DNA of 64,000 nt from Gracilibacillus suaedae (lineage in GTDB: Bacteria; Bacillota; Bacilli; Bacillales; Amphibacillaceae). A program made the translations under genes and the position numbers. Positions 36,646-45,924 of this stretch are shown piece after piece (position 1 is the stretch's first letter; every line of letters starts with the position of its first letter). The stretch lies in contig NZ_JAGFVL010000057.1 of NCBI RefSeq assembly GCF_017599345.1, positions 124,001 through 188,000 of the forward strand, in the 5' to 3' direction. The notes under the pieces are model-generated. The model saw only the letters and a program-made list of their open reading frames with translations. It was not told the origin of the DNA and ran no database searches.

Positions 36646-38181
36646 TTGAAAAAACGTGCTTTACTAAGTGTGTCTGACAAAAGTAATTTAGTACCTTTTG
36701 CTAAAGGGCTAGACAAATTAGGCTACGAATTAATCTCAACAGGTGGTACATTACGAGCGTTACAAGATGCTGGTCTGCCTGCAAAAGGTGTTTCGGAAAT
36801 CACCAATTTTGATGAAATCTTGGATGGTCGTGTTAAAACCTTACATCCATATATCCATGCAGGGCTTCTTGCACGTCGTGACCAAGATTCTCATGTCAAG
36901 CAATTGGAAGAACGTGATATCGCACCGATCGATGTTGTCGTTGTCAATCTTTATCCATTTAAAGAAACAATCGCAAAAGAAGGGGTAACAGAAGAAGACG
37001 CGATTGAAAATATTGATATAGGTGGCCCGACAATGCTTCGATCCGCATCGAAAAATTTCCGTGATGTCACGGTAGTAGTGGATCCGTCTGATTATGATGG
37101 AGTACTAGAGAATTTAGGGAATAATGGTGGAACAGTTGAGTTCCGTAAACAATTAGCAGCAAAAGTATTCCGTCATACCGCAAACTATGATGCCATGATT
37201 GCGAACTATTTTGTCGATATTACAGGTGAAGAAGACCCGGAAACATTTACCCAAACTTTCGAAAAAGTTCAATCTCTTCGCTATGGTGAAAACCCACACC
37301 AAAAAGCAGCATTTTATAAAGAAGGAAATGTTAAAGGTGCGTCCATTGCCAATGCGAAGCAATTACATGGTAAAGAATTATCCTATAACAACATCCAGGA
37401 TGCAAATGCAGCTTTAGAAGTTGTCCTTGAATTCCCTGAGCAACCGGCAGCGGTAGCGGTAAAACATATGAATCCATGTGGTGTAGGTGTTGGTGATTCC
37501 ATCTCAGCAGCATTTAAAAAAGCGTATGCTGCTGATCCAGTATCCATATTCGGTGGAATCGTAGCATTAAACCGTGAAGTGGATGAAGCAACCGCCAACC
37601 AATTGAAAGAAATTTTCCTAGAAATCGTAATCGCGCCAAGTTTCTCTGAGAAAGCGATCGAAATCTTAACGGTGAAAAAGAACATTCGCTTACTAGAAAC
37701 ACCAATGCAAGTAAATGAGAATGATACGAAAAAAGTAGTCAGTGTCATCGGGGGTCTTCTCGTACAAGATCGTGATAACGGAAAAGTGTTAGCGGAAGAT
37801 ATAGAAGTTGTGACGGATCGTAAACCGGATGCAAATGAAATCGATGAGCTTCTTTTTGCTTGGAAAATCGTGAAACACGTAAAATCAAATGCAATTGTCG
37901 TTGCAAAAGGTGATCAAACATTAGGTGTAGGTGCTGGACAAATGAATCGTGTAGGCGCTGCTGGTATTGCATTTGAACAAGCAGGAGCAAAAGCACAGGG
38001 TGCTGTCATGGCATCAGATGCTTTCTTCCCAATGCCGGATACTGTAGAAAATGCCGCAAAAGCAGGGATTAAAGCGATTATCCAACCAGGTGGGTCCAAA
38101 CGTGATCAAGATTCCATTGATGAATGTAACAAACATGGTATCGCAATGGTCTTCACAAAAATGCGTCACTTCAAGCATTAA
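36646..38181 (+). CDS. purH: Bifunctional AICAR formyltransferase / IMP cyclohydrolase
   Basis: A 511-residue enzyme for the last two steps to IMP. N-terminal cyclohydrolase (about 1-195, [17 protein letters not shown]), C-terminal formyltransferase (about 200-511; [11 protein letters not shown] with the catalytic-type Lys-His pair, and the end [14 protein letters not shown]). TTG start after GAGAGGAGAA. A terminator follows, partly isolating purD. Confidence 0.97.
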   Translation: MKKRALLSVSDKSNLVPFAKGLDKLGYELISTGGTLRALQDAGLPAKGVSEITNFDEILDGRVKTLHPYIHAGLLARRDQDSHVKQLEERDIAPIDVVVVNLYPFKETIAKEGVTEEDAIENIDIGGPTMLRSASKNFRDVTVVVDPSDYDGVLENLGNNGGTVEFRKQLAAKVFRHTANYDAMIANYFVDITGEEDPETFTQTFEKVQSLRYGENPHQKAAFYKEGNVKGASIANAKQLHGKELSYNNIQDANAALEVVLEFPEQPAAVAVKHMNPCGVGVGDSISAAFKKAYAADPVSIFGGIVALNREVDEATANQLKEIFLEIVIAPSFSEKAIEILTVKKNIRLLETPMQVNENDTKKVVSVIGGLLVQDRDNGKVLAEDIEVVTDRKPDANEIDELLFAWKIVKHVKSNAIVVAKGDQTLGVGAGQMNRVGAAGIAFEQAGAKAQGAVMASDAFFPMPDTVENAAKAGIKAIIQPGGSKRDQDSIDECNKHGIAMVFTKMRHFKH

Positions 38182-38184
38182 GCA

Positions 38185-38217
38185 AAAAGGATTCTCAATA
38201 GGTTGAGAATCCTTTTT
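38185..38217 (+). terminator. Terminator between purH and purD
   Basis: AAAGGATTCTCAA/TTGAGAATCCTTT, a perfect 13-bp stem with a 4-base loop and TTTTT. Since purD follows without an obvious promoter, it may be leaky. Confidence 0.85.
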
Positions 38218-38238
38218 CGCCAGTATTGAAGCCCTCTC

Positions 38239-38276
38239 ACGGACAAAACAAGTCGAAAACCGGAAAAAGTGTCCAC
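38239..38276. repeat. GGACA-N24-TGTCC inverted repeat, copy 1
   Basis: CACGGACA (38238-38245) and TGTCCACA face each other with exactly 24 bases between GGACA and TGTCC. The right half, AAAAAGTGTCCA, also resembles a unit of the 21-bp array at 51247-51348. Confidence 0.65.
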
Positions 38277-38320
38277 ATGAGAATGTTCCCCAAATCATTT
38301 ACAGAAAAAGGAGGCCTCCC

Positions 38321-39577
38321 ATGAAAGTATTAGTAATCGGCGGCGGTGGCCGCGAGCATATCATCGTAAAGAAATTAAAGAGTAGTGAACGTGTAACAGA
38401 AATTTTCGCCGCACCTGGAAATGGCGGTATCGCTCAAGATGCAACATGTGTGCCAATCAAAGATGATGCAATTGAAGAATTAGTGGCATTTGCGCAAAAG
38501 GAACAAATCGATTGGACGATTGTCGGTCCTGAAGTTCCCTTAACAAAAGGTGTAGTAGATGCTTTTCGTGACAAAAACCTCAAAGTATTTGGCCCTAAAA
38601 AAGACGCTGCTCTTATTGAGGGAAGTAAAGACTTTGCCAAAGCATTTATGAAACAATATGATATTCCGACAGCGAAATATCAGACATTTACTGATGTAGA
38701 AAAAGCAAAGGCGTATATCCAACAAGAGGGTGCGCCAATTGTAATTAAGGCAGATGGACTAGCGGCCGGAAAAGGTGTAGTCGTTGCCATGACAGAGCAA
38801 CAAGCGTTAGACGCTGTTGAAAACATGCTGATTGACAATAAATTTGGAGAAGCTGGAAGCAGAGTTGTGATTGAAGAATATTTAGAAGGAAAAGAATTCT
38901 CCCTTTTTGCTTTTGTTGACGGTGAAAATGTCTATCCGATGGTACCTGCTCGTGATCATAAACGCGCCTATGACAATGATGAAGGGCCCAACACCGGTGG
39001 AATGGGTGCTTTTTCACCAGTACCGGATTTAGATCCAAAGCATATTGAGTTTACAGTGGAAAAAATCTTAAAGCCTGTTGCCAAAGGAATGAAAAAGGAA
39101 GGCCGCACCTATACCGGTGTTCTTTATGGTGGATTGATTGAGACGAAAGAAGGACCTAAAGTAATCGAATTTAATGCACGATTCGGTGATCCTGAAACAC
39201 AAGTTGTTCTGCCACTGTTGGAAAATGACTTGATCCAAGTGATTGAGGATGTAACCGCTGGAAAGGATCCGCAGTTGAAATGGAAGAAAGGCTATGCGAT
39301 AGGTACAGTAGTTGCATCGAAGGGTTATCCTGGTTCATATGCTAAAAATGTAAGTCTCCCAGATCTTACGGAGGATAATCAAGTTTATGTAATCCATGCT
39401 GGAACAGGCCGTACAGAAGATGGCTCATTCTCCTCTACAGGTGGTCGAGTTCTTTTAGTAGGTTCGATCCAGGACAGTCCGGAGCAAGCACAAAAAGAGA
39501 TTTATCAATACCTGGAACGATTTGATCAAAATGATGATTTCTTCTACCGAAAGGATATAGGCTTCTCCAAACAATAA
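38321..39577 (+). CDS. purD: Phosphoribosylamine-glycine ligase
   Basis: A 418-residue ATP-grasp ligase making GAR from phosphoribosylamine and glycine: VLVIGGGGREHIIV at the N-terminus, IKADGLAAGKGVVVA (about 142-156), the RDHKRAYDNDEGPNTGGMGA segment (about 212-231) and FNARFGDPETQV (about 285-296). Last gene of the IMP pathway here; AAAAGGAGG precedes the ATG and a terminator follows. Confidence 0.97.
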   Translation: MKVLVIGGGGREHIIVKKLKSSERVTEIFAAPGNGGIAQDATCVPIKDDAIEELVAFAQKEQIDWTIVGPEVPLTKGVVDAFRDKNLKVFGPKKDAALIEGSKDFAKAFMKQYDIPTAKYQTFTDVEKAKAYIQQEGAPIVIKADGLAAGKGVVVAMTEQQALDAVENMLIDNKFGEAGSRVVIEEYLEGKEFSLFAFVDGENVYPMVPARDHKRAYDNDEGPNTGGMGAFSPVPDLDPKHIEFTVEKILKPVAKGMKKEGRTYTGVLYGGLIETKEGPKVIEFNARFGDPETQVVLPLLENDLIQVIEDVTAGKDPQLKWKKGYAIGTVVASKGYPGSYAKNVSLPDLTEDNQVYVIHAGTGRTEDGSFSSTGGRVLLVGSIQDSPEQAQKEIYQYLERFDQNDDFFYRKDIGFSKQ

Positions 39578-39594
39578 AATAACGAACAAAAGGG

Positions 39595-39629
39595 AAAGCT
39601 ACTAGTCATGTCAGATTAGTAGCTTTTTC
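39595..39629 (+). terminator. Terminator after purD
   Basis: AAAGCTACTA/TAGTAGCTTT, a perfect 10-bp stem, 12-base loop, and a TTTCTTG tail. Confidence 0.85.
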
Positions 39630-39693
39630 TTGATATTAAGAACTTACAAAAGTATAATTACTTACATAAAATAACCTATAAAGGAGACAAATA

Positions 39694-40542
39694 ATGAATT
39701 TTCATCGAAAACCGATCACATTTGTCAGTAATGTCACCATCAAAGTGCAGGATTTAAATAGATCGATTGCTTTTTATCAAAAAGTTATCGGGTTTGATAT
39801 ATTAGACATAAACAACACAACAGCTGAACTAACTGCAGATGGTAAGATAAGTATTCTTACCTTGGAACAACCCGAAAATGTCGAGCCGAAACAGACACGA
39901 ACAACAGGTTTGTACCATTTTGCAATATTACTACCAACAAGAAGGGACCTCGCAAACTTTGTTTTTCATAGTATAGATGTTGGATTACCTTTGGCGTCGT
40001 CTGATCATTTAGTAAGTGAAGCGTTATACTTCTCAGATCCAGATGGAAACGGAATTGAAGTCTACCGTGATAGAGAGCCTGCTGGTTGGACATGGCAAGG
40101 TGATCAAGTAGCAATGGCTGTCGATCCATTGAATTTTGAAGACCTTTTACAAGCAGGAGTAAAAGGCGGATGGCAAGGACTACCAAAAGAGACTGTAATG
40201 GGCCATATTCATCTGCATGTTGCAGAAATGGAAAATACCAAACATTTTTATGAAAAAGGTTTAGGTTTCGAAACGGTATCCCAATTCGGTAATCAAGCAT
40301 TATTTATCTCAACAGGGAAGTATCATCATCACATTGGTTTGAACACATGGAATGGAGTTGGTGCCCCACAACCTTCAGAAAATAGTGTCGGTTTGCAATC
40401 TTATACGATCACCTATCCAACAAAAGAAGCGGTCCATCATACGGTACAAAATTTGAAGGCAATTGGTGCTTCTGTTAAGGAAGAAGAAAACCAAGCTATT
40501 ACGAAAGACCCGTCTGGGAATAAGATTATTCTTACTTCTTAA
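39694..40542 (+). CDS. Ring-cleaving dioxygenase-like VOC protein (CatE type)
   Basis: A 282-residue protein of two vicinal-oxygen-chelate (glyoxalase/bleomycin/extradiol) modules, about 8-125 and 165-280. Metal-ligand type residues lie in GLYHFAILLP, GIEVYRDR, GHIHLHVAEM and YHHHIGLN. It closely resembles B. subtilis CatE (YfiE), a catechol 2,3-dioxygenase, in length and motifs. No catechol pathway genes accompany it, so the aromatic substrate is uncertain. It is flanked by terminators on both sides and so is monocistronic. Confidence 0.85.
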   Translation: MNFHRKPITFVSNVTIKVQDLNRSIAFYQKVIGFDILDINNTTAELTADGKISILTLEQPENVEPKQTRTTGLYHFAILLPTRRDLANFVFHSIDVGLPLASSDHLVSEALYFSDPDGNGIEVYRDREPAGWTWQGDQVAMAVDPLNFEDLLQAGVKGGWQGLPKETVMGHIHLHVAEMENTKHFYEKGLGFETVSQFGNQALFISTGKYHHHIGLNTWNGVGAPQPSENSVGLQSYTITYPTKEAVHHTVQNLKAIGASVKEEENQAITKDPSGNKIILTS

Positions 40543-40626
40543 AAGAACTGGCGTCATAAGCGATATGAAGGACAGAAGAGTGGTAAATCAGAGAAAAGTA
40601 TCCATCATAAATAATAATGCTATAGA

Positions 40627-40669
40627 AGAGTAAAAAAAAGCTTGGTCTGCACCAAGCTTTTTTTACTCT
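40627..40669. terminator. Bidirectional terminator after the CatE-like gene
   Basis: Perfectly symmetric arms of about 19 bp (core AAGCTTGGT/ACCAAGCTT, with A-run left and T-run right, then AGAGT/ACTCT) around CTGC. It would stop transcription in both directions. Confidence 0.9.
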
Positions 40670-40711
40670 TCAAAGTTTAGGTTGGTTGGCTCAGCAGTAC
40701 CACATTAATCT

Positions 40712-40843
40712 CTAAATGTGTTGTAGGTACATTAAAATACGATGAAAGCGATACCTAGAGAAATGGCTGACTCTGGTAACATCGTCAATATGAATCTCTT
40801 CTTGAAGGTGCTGTTCGATCCAGTCAATTGTTTTTTTATAGCT
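40712..40843 (-). pseudogene. Remnant of an AraC-family regulator (N-terminal HTH fragment)
   Basis: Minus-strand translation gives 43 codons bounded by stops: it includes IDWIEQHLQEEIHIDDVTRV followed by SHFSRYRFHRI, the standard first helix-turn-helix of AraC proteins that begin with the DNA-binding domain. There is no start codon nearby and the match ends at RFHRI. Poly-A/T and poly-C runs upstream mark degraded DNA. A dead gene fragment. Confidence 0.72.
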
Positions 40844-41010
40844 TCATTGTATTGTGTATGACAATAGGAATTCCCCCCCCTCTCACATTCATTATAAAAG
40901 CACAGTATTTTCTTTTTTTGATTTTTTTTGCCTTCGAATAAGTAGAAATAGCTAACGATTCCCTTAGATGTAAGAAAATGTTGTATAATTCAATTAAGGA
41001 GGATCACATT

Positions 41011-41946
41011 ATGCAAAAAGTATTAATAGCACTTAGTGGTATGATCGTTCTAACGATTATCTTAACCATTTTTTATGAGCAAAGTCGCGAACCAGTCCCT
41101 TTACCTTACTATAATGTTGAACAGAACCAACAACAAGAGGAAAGCAATACACCCGAAGAAAAGGAACCACTAGTTCCGATCAAGGTAAATGAGGAGGATA
41201 CAATAGGTTATAGCCTTCAAAATGATGAATTACAAATGACTTATGATGACGGTAATACATGGACGACTGTTCCTGTTGAAAAGGATCTACTCTTCCAAGG
41301 AGAATATCAAGGCGGAGAAACAGAGTTAATCGAGAATAGTTTTATTCTAACAGAGAACAATGCTGCTTTTCTTTATTCAGAAGGTGGAATAAAAGTGATC
41401 TGTTCACAGAATCAGGGGGAAACATGGGAGGAGAGCATTGTAGATAATGGGATTCCTGTCATCAGGTTCAGAAAAATAGAATTCATGGATGATCAATTCT
41501 GGTATGTTATTTTATCTAATAATCGAACGATGTCACAGGAGAGATCATTGATATATATATCTACTAATCAAGGTGAAAGCTGGAAATCTATCAATATGCC
41601 GAATACAACAAGACTAGTAGCGGATGGTGGGTTTGTTGATGAGGAGACAGGCTTCATGTCCTACGGTACGATAAACCCTGAGGCGCCAGATTTATTTGTG
41701 ACAAATAACCAAGGGGAAACATGGGAACAGGCAGTATTTAATATGCCTTCTCAATATGATAGAGTCTTTGTCATTGCCAGAGCACCATATAAAGAAGAGG
41801 ATCACCTTGCCTTAATAATGGATCAAGGACCCAATGGTGATTACTACCAAGACGGATTGATTAGAGCAAAATTTATTTCAACGGATAATGGACATACATG
41901 GCAGTTTGCAGAGGAGGTTGTGCCAGAAAATGAAGAAATGGGCTAA
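41011..41946 (+). CDS. Membrane-anchored BNR/Asp-box repeat protein
   Basis: A 311-residue protein with an N-terminal membrane anchor (about 5-22), a Gln/Glu-rich linker, then repeated Asp-box motifs: YDDGNTW, SQNQGETW, STNQGESW, TNNQGETW and STDNGHTW. Such S/T-x-D/N-x-G-x-T-W boxes mark beta-propeller blades (BNR repeats), here probably outside the cell. No catalytic residues of sialidases are evident. The ATG at 41011 follows AAGGAGG; an in-frame ATG at 40978 overlaps a TATAAT and is rejected. It overlaps the next gene by 17 bases. Confidence 0.75.
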   Translation: MQKVLIALSGMIVLTIILTIFYEQSREPVPLPYYNVEQNQQQEESNTPEEKEPLVPIKVNEEDTIGYSLQNDELQMTYDDGNTWTTVPVEKDLLFQGEYQGGETELIENSFILTENNAAFLYSEGGIKVICSQNQGETWEESIVDNGIPVIRFRKIEFMDDQFWYVILSNNRTMSQERSLIYISTNQGESWKSINMPNTTRLVADGGFVDEETGFMSYGTINPEAPDLFVTNNQGETWEQAVFNMPSQYDRVFVIARAPYKEEDHLALIMDQGPNGDYYQDGLIRAKFISTDNGHTWQFAEEVVPENEEMG

Positions 41947-42790
41947 GTGGATCGGGATCAGCTTATTGTTAATTGCTACCTCATTAAGCGTATTGCAAAT
42001 AGGTAGTTTAATTGTTCAATCATACTATCAGGCGGAGTACATTGATAACCGCTTACTTTATATTTTTAATATGATCATTGCCGTTAGTCTAGCGATCAGT
42101 CTGTTGCTACTACTATCATTTAAGAAAATGGGAAATAGTATTCTTGTCGTGATAACGATAATGATCATTAGTGTAAATGGTTATCTGATGTATCAAAGCA
42201 ATCAAAAGATTGAAAATATCACAAGTATTTCACCAGATATGAAGCAAGTTTTCTCGTTGAAGAAAAATACCGATAAGAATGAAGCGGTCTATTATCGTAG
42301 TTATTACCGGATATTAGCTCGTCCGAAAGAAGCGTTGCCCAGTTCGATTGCTACAGCAGGAGAGATAAAATGGTTAGCGGATGATATTGCTGTTTTTACG
42401 TATGAAGATAATCAGAAGCATATTCAGCAATTTGTAGGTACATATGGTGATCGAAATGACGGGTTATCCTATTCTTATGTTGGAGCTCAAATTCACGGAC
42501 AATGGAAAGGGGAGAATACGGAAGTAACTGCTAGTTCAGAGGGGATCATGGTCGTCCATCATGATGACCAACATCTGTTTGAATGGGAACAGGTACATCA
42601 ATATGGTACATTGGCTATCGTGTTAACGGAAAATAACGAAGCTGTATGGACGATTGGATTAGGGGATGATTTTAACTTTGATCAAAACACAATAGATCCT
42701 CCTACTGGTGAAATTATTCTATACCCAGCAAAACTTGTAGATAATAAAGTAATCCGATTACAGTACCAAGGAGAGGCACCACTACTCTAG
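41930..42790 (+). CDS. Three-helix membrane protein of unknown function
   Basis: A 286-residue protein with three hydrophobic helices in the first 100 residues (about 5-26, 40-62, 67-85) and a soluble C-terminal domain of about 185 residues, probably beta-rich. No family recognised. The start at 41930 overlaps the BNR protein gene by 17 bases, with GGAGG about 13 bases upstream. The two are very likely co-translated and may form one surface complex (inference). Confidence 0.65.
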   Translation: MKKWAKWIGISLLLIATSLSVLQIGSLIVQSYYQAEYIDNRLLYIFNMIIAVSLAISLLLLLSFKKMGNSILVVITIMIISVNGYLMYQSNQKIENITSISPDMKQVFSLKKNTDKNEAVYYRSYYRILARPKEALPSSIATAGEIKWLADDIAVFTYEDNQKHIQQFVGTYGDRNDGLSYSYVGAQIHGQWKGENTEVTASSEGIMVVHHDDQHLFEWEQVHQYGTLAIVLTENNEAVWTIGLGDDFNFDQNTIDPPTGEIILYPAKLVDNKVIRLQYQGEAPLL

Positions 42791-42844
42791 TTTTCTATGA
42801 TAAAATGAACGAAACAGTTTTCTATAAAAAAGGAGTTTAATAGC

Positions 42845-43354
42845 ATGTCACAAGTACACAAAACAGAAGCGCCTAAAATAGTAAGATGTAAAATCATTAC
42901 CGTCAGCGATACAAGAACAAAAGATACCGATAAAAGTGGTAAGTTGATGCATCAATATTTAGAAGAACATAATCATCAAGTCAATGCTTATAATATCGTC
43001 AAAGATGAACAAACAGAAATTCAACAAGCGATTGAAAAAGGTATTCAGCAGAAGGACATTGAAGCAATCTTAATCAATGGTGGTACAGGAATTGCCAAAC
43101 GTGATGTGACTATTGAAGTGATCGAGAATATGCTAGATAAAGAAATAACTGGGTTCGGAGAAATTTTCCGGATGTTAAGTTACACGGAAGATATCGGTTC
43201 AGCAGCGATTCTTTCTCGTGCAACAGCAGGTGTAGTCCGAGATAAAGCCATTTTTGCTACGCCAGGTTCCTCAGGAGCTGTTAAATTAGCGATGGAAAAA
43301 TTGATTATACCTGAGTTGGGACATGTGATGAGGGAGATCAATAAGGATATCTAA
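42845..43354 (+). CDS. moaB: Molybdenum cofactor protein MoaB/MogA family
   Basis: A 169-residue MoaB-type adenylyltransferase-fold protein: KIITVSDTRTKDTDKSGK (about 18-35), the molybdopterin-binding INGGTGIAKRDVTIE (about 78-92) and FATPGSSGAVKLAME (about 137-151). It adenylates molybdopterin or assists molybdenum insertion. AAAAGGAG precedes the ATG. moaC and modAB lie 2.5-4.5 kb downstream on either strand, split from it by the NtdB/NtdR-like genes. Confidence 0.9.
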   Translation: MSQVHKTEAPKIVRCKIITVSDTRTKDTDKSGKLMHQYLEEHNHQVNAYNIVKDEQTEIQQAIEKGIQQKDIEAILINGGTGIAKRDVTIEVIENMLDKEITGFGEIFRMLSYTEDIGSAAILSRATAGVVRDKAIFATPGSSGAVKLAMEKLIIPELGHVMREINKDI

Positions 43355-43799
43355 CGGTACTAATCGTCCGTAAATCCCAATTGAGAGTGAAACGCAATCC
43401 TAACCTTTTGAATTCAGATAAGGGAGTTATCCTTAACTGTGCGACAATAGCCCTTTCTATTGGTCAAGAGTGGTTGAGATAGAAGGTTTTTGCTCTTGAA
43501 CCACCCAAATAAATCATAAAATCGTGGTAATTCCCTAATTAGGCAAGTATAAGGTATTTTGGCTGTCTGTAACGCTTGTGTAACAGAGCTATTGTCGTAA
43601 GTTAACAAATATAACTCGCTAGTTTCCTTCAGTCTTTTGAATTTATTCTCTTTTAGACATTCTACCCCCATTGCAAATTGTCATACTTATACCACTCTCA
43701 CACCCCATATTTATGTGACAAGTACAAACCATTTTATTTTCCTTACCGATTTGTACTGAGATTTCCTTAAACAACTTTAGGTATCATCTAAACAAAGGT
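43355..43799. other. Intergenic stretch, nothing supported
   Basis: An 85-codon minus-strand frame here (43414-43671) lacks a ribosome binding site and a recognised family. No repeat or clear hairpin terminator was found. Confidence 0.4.
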
Positions 43800-44651
43800 T
43801 TAGAAAATGTTTTTAAGGACTTCTAGTATCCCGCTAGAATAATGAGATACTGTTACTTTATCGTGTAATCCTTTGGCTTCTTCGGTGGCATTACCCAATA
43901 AATAACCATGCTTTACTGTTTTTAGCATCTCTATATCATTACCACTATCTCCAAAAGCAATTGTGTTAACTAAAGGCACTTGATAATAGTTAATCATAAA
44001 CTTTACTACTTCTTTTTTTCCTGTATTATGAGGGATAAAATCAACATCAAATGCACCTTCAGGGTCTCCTGCTTTTGGATTGCATTGGTTTATATTTATT
44101 CCTATACCGTTTATTTTAGCTAAATGTCTAATTATCTTTAAATCATATTGGCTTTGCGTCTTGGATTTTTCAAAATAGTAGTAGTTAAACTTATAACGTT
44201 TTTGTCCAAACTGAGTTTGCTCTACAAGTTTAATTTTATATACATTGTCCAATTCATTAATAAGTTCTTTTACCTTGTCGTTTGAGAAATTAGCTTTTGT
44301 TAATCTGTTTTCCCATTCCTTATTAATTAGCAATTCTCCATTTTCTCTTACATTATATACTTCAGTACCTAAGTTACTTGCTATAAAATGGGGACTATAA
44401 GAAATATTTGCCCGCTCCATTTTATGAACAATTTGATTTAGGTCGCTTCCAGTTATCCAACCGATTTTGACGAATCGTTTATGTACGAGATTATTAAGGT
44501 ACTCCTCCAATTCATATAAATTATTCAACAATTCATCTGTACAATCATGAGGGAAATAAGTTTCATCAAAATCAAAAAAGATTAGATAATTTACCTCATG
44601 AGAAGTTGGAAAAGATTTATTAATCCTATAATTCACTATTAACCACCCCAT
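43800..44651 (-). CDS. HAD-family phosphatase, NtdB-like (kanosamine-6-phosphate phosphatase)
   Basis: A 283-residue HAD hydrolase. Motif I FFDFDETYFP with Asp27 and Asp29, PHFIASNLGTE in the cap, NQCNPKAGDPEGAFDVDFIP and motif IV GDSGND (about 234-239). These blocks match B. subtilis NtdB, which removes phosphate from kanosamine 6-phosphate in neotrehalosadiamine synthesis, and the length (282) agrees. As in B. subtilis it is transcribed away from a LacI-type regulator gene, but ntdA and ntdC are missing here, so the in vivo substrate may be another sugar phosphate. The exact start is uncertain by a few codons. Confidence 0.82.
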   Translation of the reverse strand: MGWLIVNYRINKSFPTSHEVNYLIFFDFDETYFPHDCTDELLNNLYELEEYLNNLVHKRFVKIGWITGSDLNQIVHKMERANISYSPHFIASNLGTEVYNVRENGELLINKEWENRLTKANFSNDKVKELINELDNVYKIKLVEQTQFGQKRYKFNYYYFEKSKTQSQYDLKIIRHLAKINGIGININQCNPKAGDPEGAFDVDFIPHNTGKKEVVKFMINYYQVPLVNTIAFGDSGNDIEMLKTVKHGYLLGNATEEAKGLHDKVTVSHYSSGILEVLKNIF

Positions 44652-44669
44652 TGATTTACTTTGTTATAA

Positions 44670-44698
44670 TATAATTGCTGGGATTGGTCCCATGTCAA
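44670..44698 (-). promoter_or_regulatory. Promoter and operator of the NtdB-like gene
   Basis: On the minus strand a consensus TTGACA (44698-44693) is followed by the inverted repeat TGGGACCAATCCCA (44692-44679) filling the spacer, then an AT-rich -10 (ATTATA/TATATT, about 44670-44675). A LacI-type protein bound there would sit between -35 and -10. The site also lies in the leader of the divergent regulator gene. Confidence 0.65.
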
Positions 44699-44719
44699 TA
44701 TTTTTTTTAGAGGTGCAAA

Positions 44720-45709
44720 ATGGTAACAATATATGATATTGCTCGTCTAAGTGGTGTTTCGAAATCAACAGTTTCAAGGGTAATTTCTAATCACCCTTAT
44801 GTATCAACTGAAACAAAAAGCAAAGTAATTAAAGTTATGCAAGAGCATAATTATGTTACAAATTCTCTTGCTAAACAATTTCGGCAAAAGCAAACAAAGT
44901 GTATAGCTATTCTCATCCCTGATCTAAATCATCCTTATTTTAGTCAATTAGTTAGCTATATATCTGCTGATTGTTATAAAAGTGGTTTTAAAACTGTCGT
45001 GCATCAAACTTTTTTAGACAAAAATATAGAAAGAGAGGTATACAATCAACTTCAAAAAAATGAATATGATGCCCTTATTTTAACTTCCTCTACATTACCA
45101 GAGGTAGAAATTGCTGAATATACAGGAAATAAAATAATCGTTGCTTGTAATGAAGATTTTCGAGGAGACTATTTTGACGTTTTTTGTTTAAATGAGGAAG
45201 AGGTAACAATGAAAGCAACATCATATCTCCTAAGTAAAGGGTTTACAAAATTAGGCTTCTGTTCGGACAATATTTCTTCCCCTTTACAACAAGCAAGATT
45301 AAAGGGATTTATTTTAGCTCACAATAAAAAGGGATTAAAGCACAACAAAGACTTTCTTTTTAATGACATATCCAATATAGAAGATGGAATCATATTAGGT
45401 AAAAGACTTTTTAGAGATAATTTAGAAATAGAAGGCATTATCGCTGGAAGTGACTTCGTTGCCGCTGGATTAATAAGATCGGCTATTAGAAATAACATTC
45501 AAATACCTCAACATTTATCAATAGTTGGTTTTGATAATCACCCAATATCACTAGTTACGAATCCACAAATTTCCACTATCTGTAATCATATTCAGGATAT
45601 GTCTAATGACTTAGTAAATCACATAGTAAATAAAATTAATGGTGGTGTAAAACAATCCCCTATCAAAAAGGTATATAATGGAGAATTTATTAATAGAAAT
45701 TCTAGCTAA
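44720..45709 (+). CDS. LacI-family regulator, NtdR-like
   Basis: A 329-residue LacI/GalR repressor: helix-turn-helix and hinge (VTIYDIARLSGVSKSTVSRVI, 2-22, to about 60) and a periplasmic-binding-protein-like sensor domain (about 60-325). Divergent to the NtdB-like gene with 68 bases between, as B. subtilis ntdR is to ntdABC. It probably controls that gene through the TGGGATTGGTCCCA site at 44679-44692. GAGGTG precedes the ATG; a strong terminator follows. Confidence 0.85.
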   Translation: MVTIYDIARLSGVSKSTVSRVISNHPYVSTETKSKVIKVMQEHNYVTNSLAKQFRQKQTKCIAILIPDLNHPYFSQLVSYISADCYKSGFKTVVHQTFLDKNIEREVYNQLQKNEYDALILTSSTLPEVEIAEYTGNKIIVACNEDFRGDYFDVFCLNEEEVTMKATSYLLSKGFTKLGFCSDNISSPLQQARLKGFILAHNKKGLKHNKDFLFNDISNIEDGIILGKRLFRDNLEIEGIIAGSDFVAAGLIRSAIRNNIQIPQHLSIVGFDNHPISLVTNPQISTICNHIQDMSNDLVNHIVNKINGGVKQSPIKKVYNGEFINRNSS

Positions 45710-45808
45710 TGTTTAGCACTATACACTCAGGAATAACAACTGCTATTTTTCGTAACGAGTTCGGTTTAGGGGTGAAATATTTAATTTTCAACCTCAATTA
45801 ACAGTTTA

Positions 45809-45848
45809 GTAAAAAGCGTAACGGAGTTTAACCCATTACGCTTTTTAC
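45809..45848. terminator. Terminator after the NtdR-like gene
   Basis: GTAAAAAGCGTAA/TTACGCTTTTTAC, about 13 bp perfect, works in both directions through its A- and T-runs. Confidence 0.85.
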
Positions 45849-45885
45849 CATTCGAATCACTCTTTAGTTGAAAAACGAGATTTTA

Positions 45886-45924
45886 ACTGAAATCAAAAAT
45901 CACTCAACATCATATTGAGTGATT
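45886..45924 (-). terminator. Terminator after moaC
   Basis: AATCACTCAA/TTGAGTGATT on the minus strand with a 7-base loop and a TTTGATTT tail, overlapping the moaC stop. Confidence 0.75.

Noticed and set aside
40978-41010. Upstream start of the BNR-repeat protein
   Set aside because: That ATG overlaps a TATAAT-like sequence, while AAGGAGG is well placed for the ATG at 41011.
43414-43671. 85-codon minus-strand open frame between moaB and the NtdB-like gene
   Set aside because: No ribosome binding site, no recognised domain, and composition like its non-coding surroundings.
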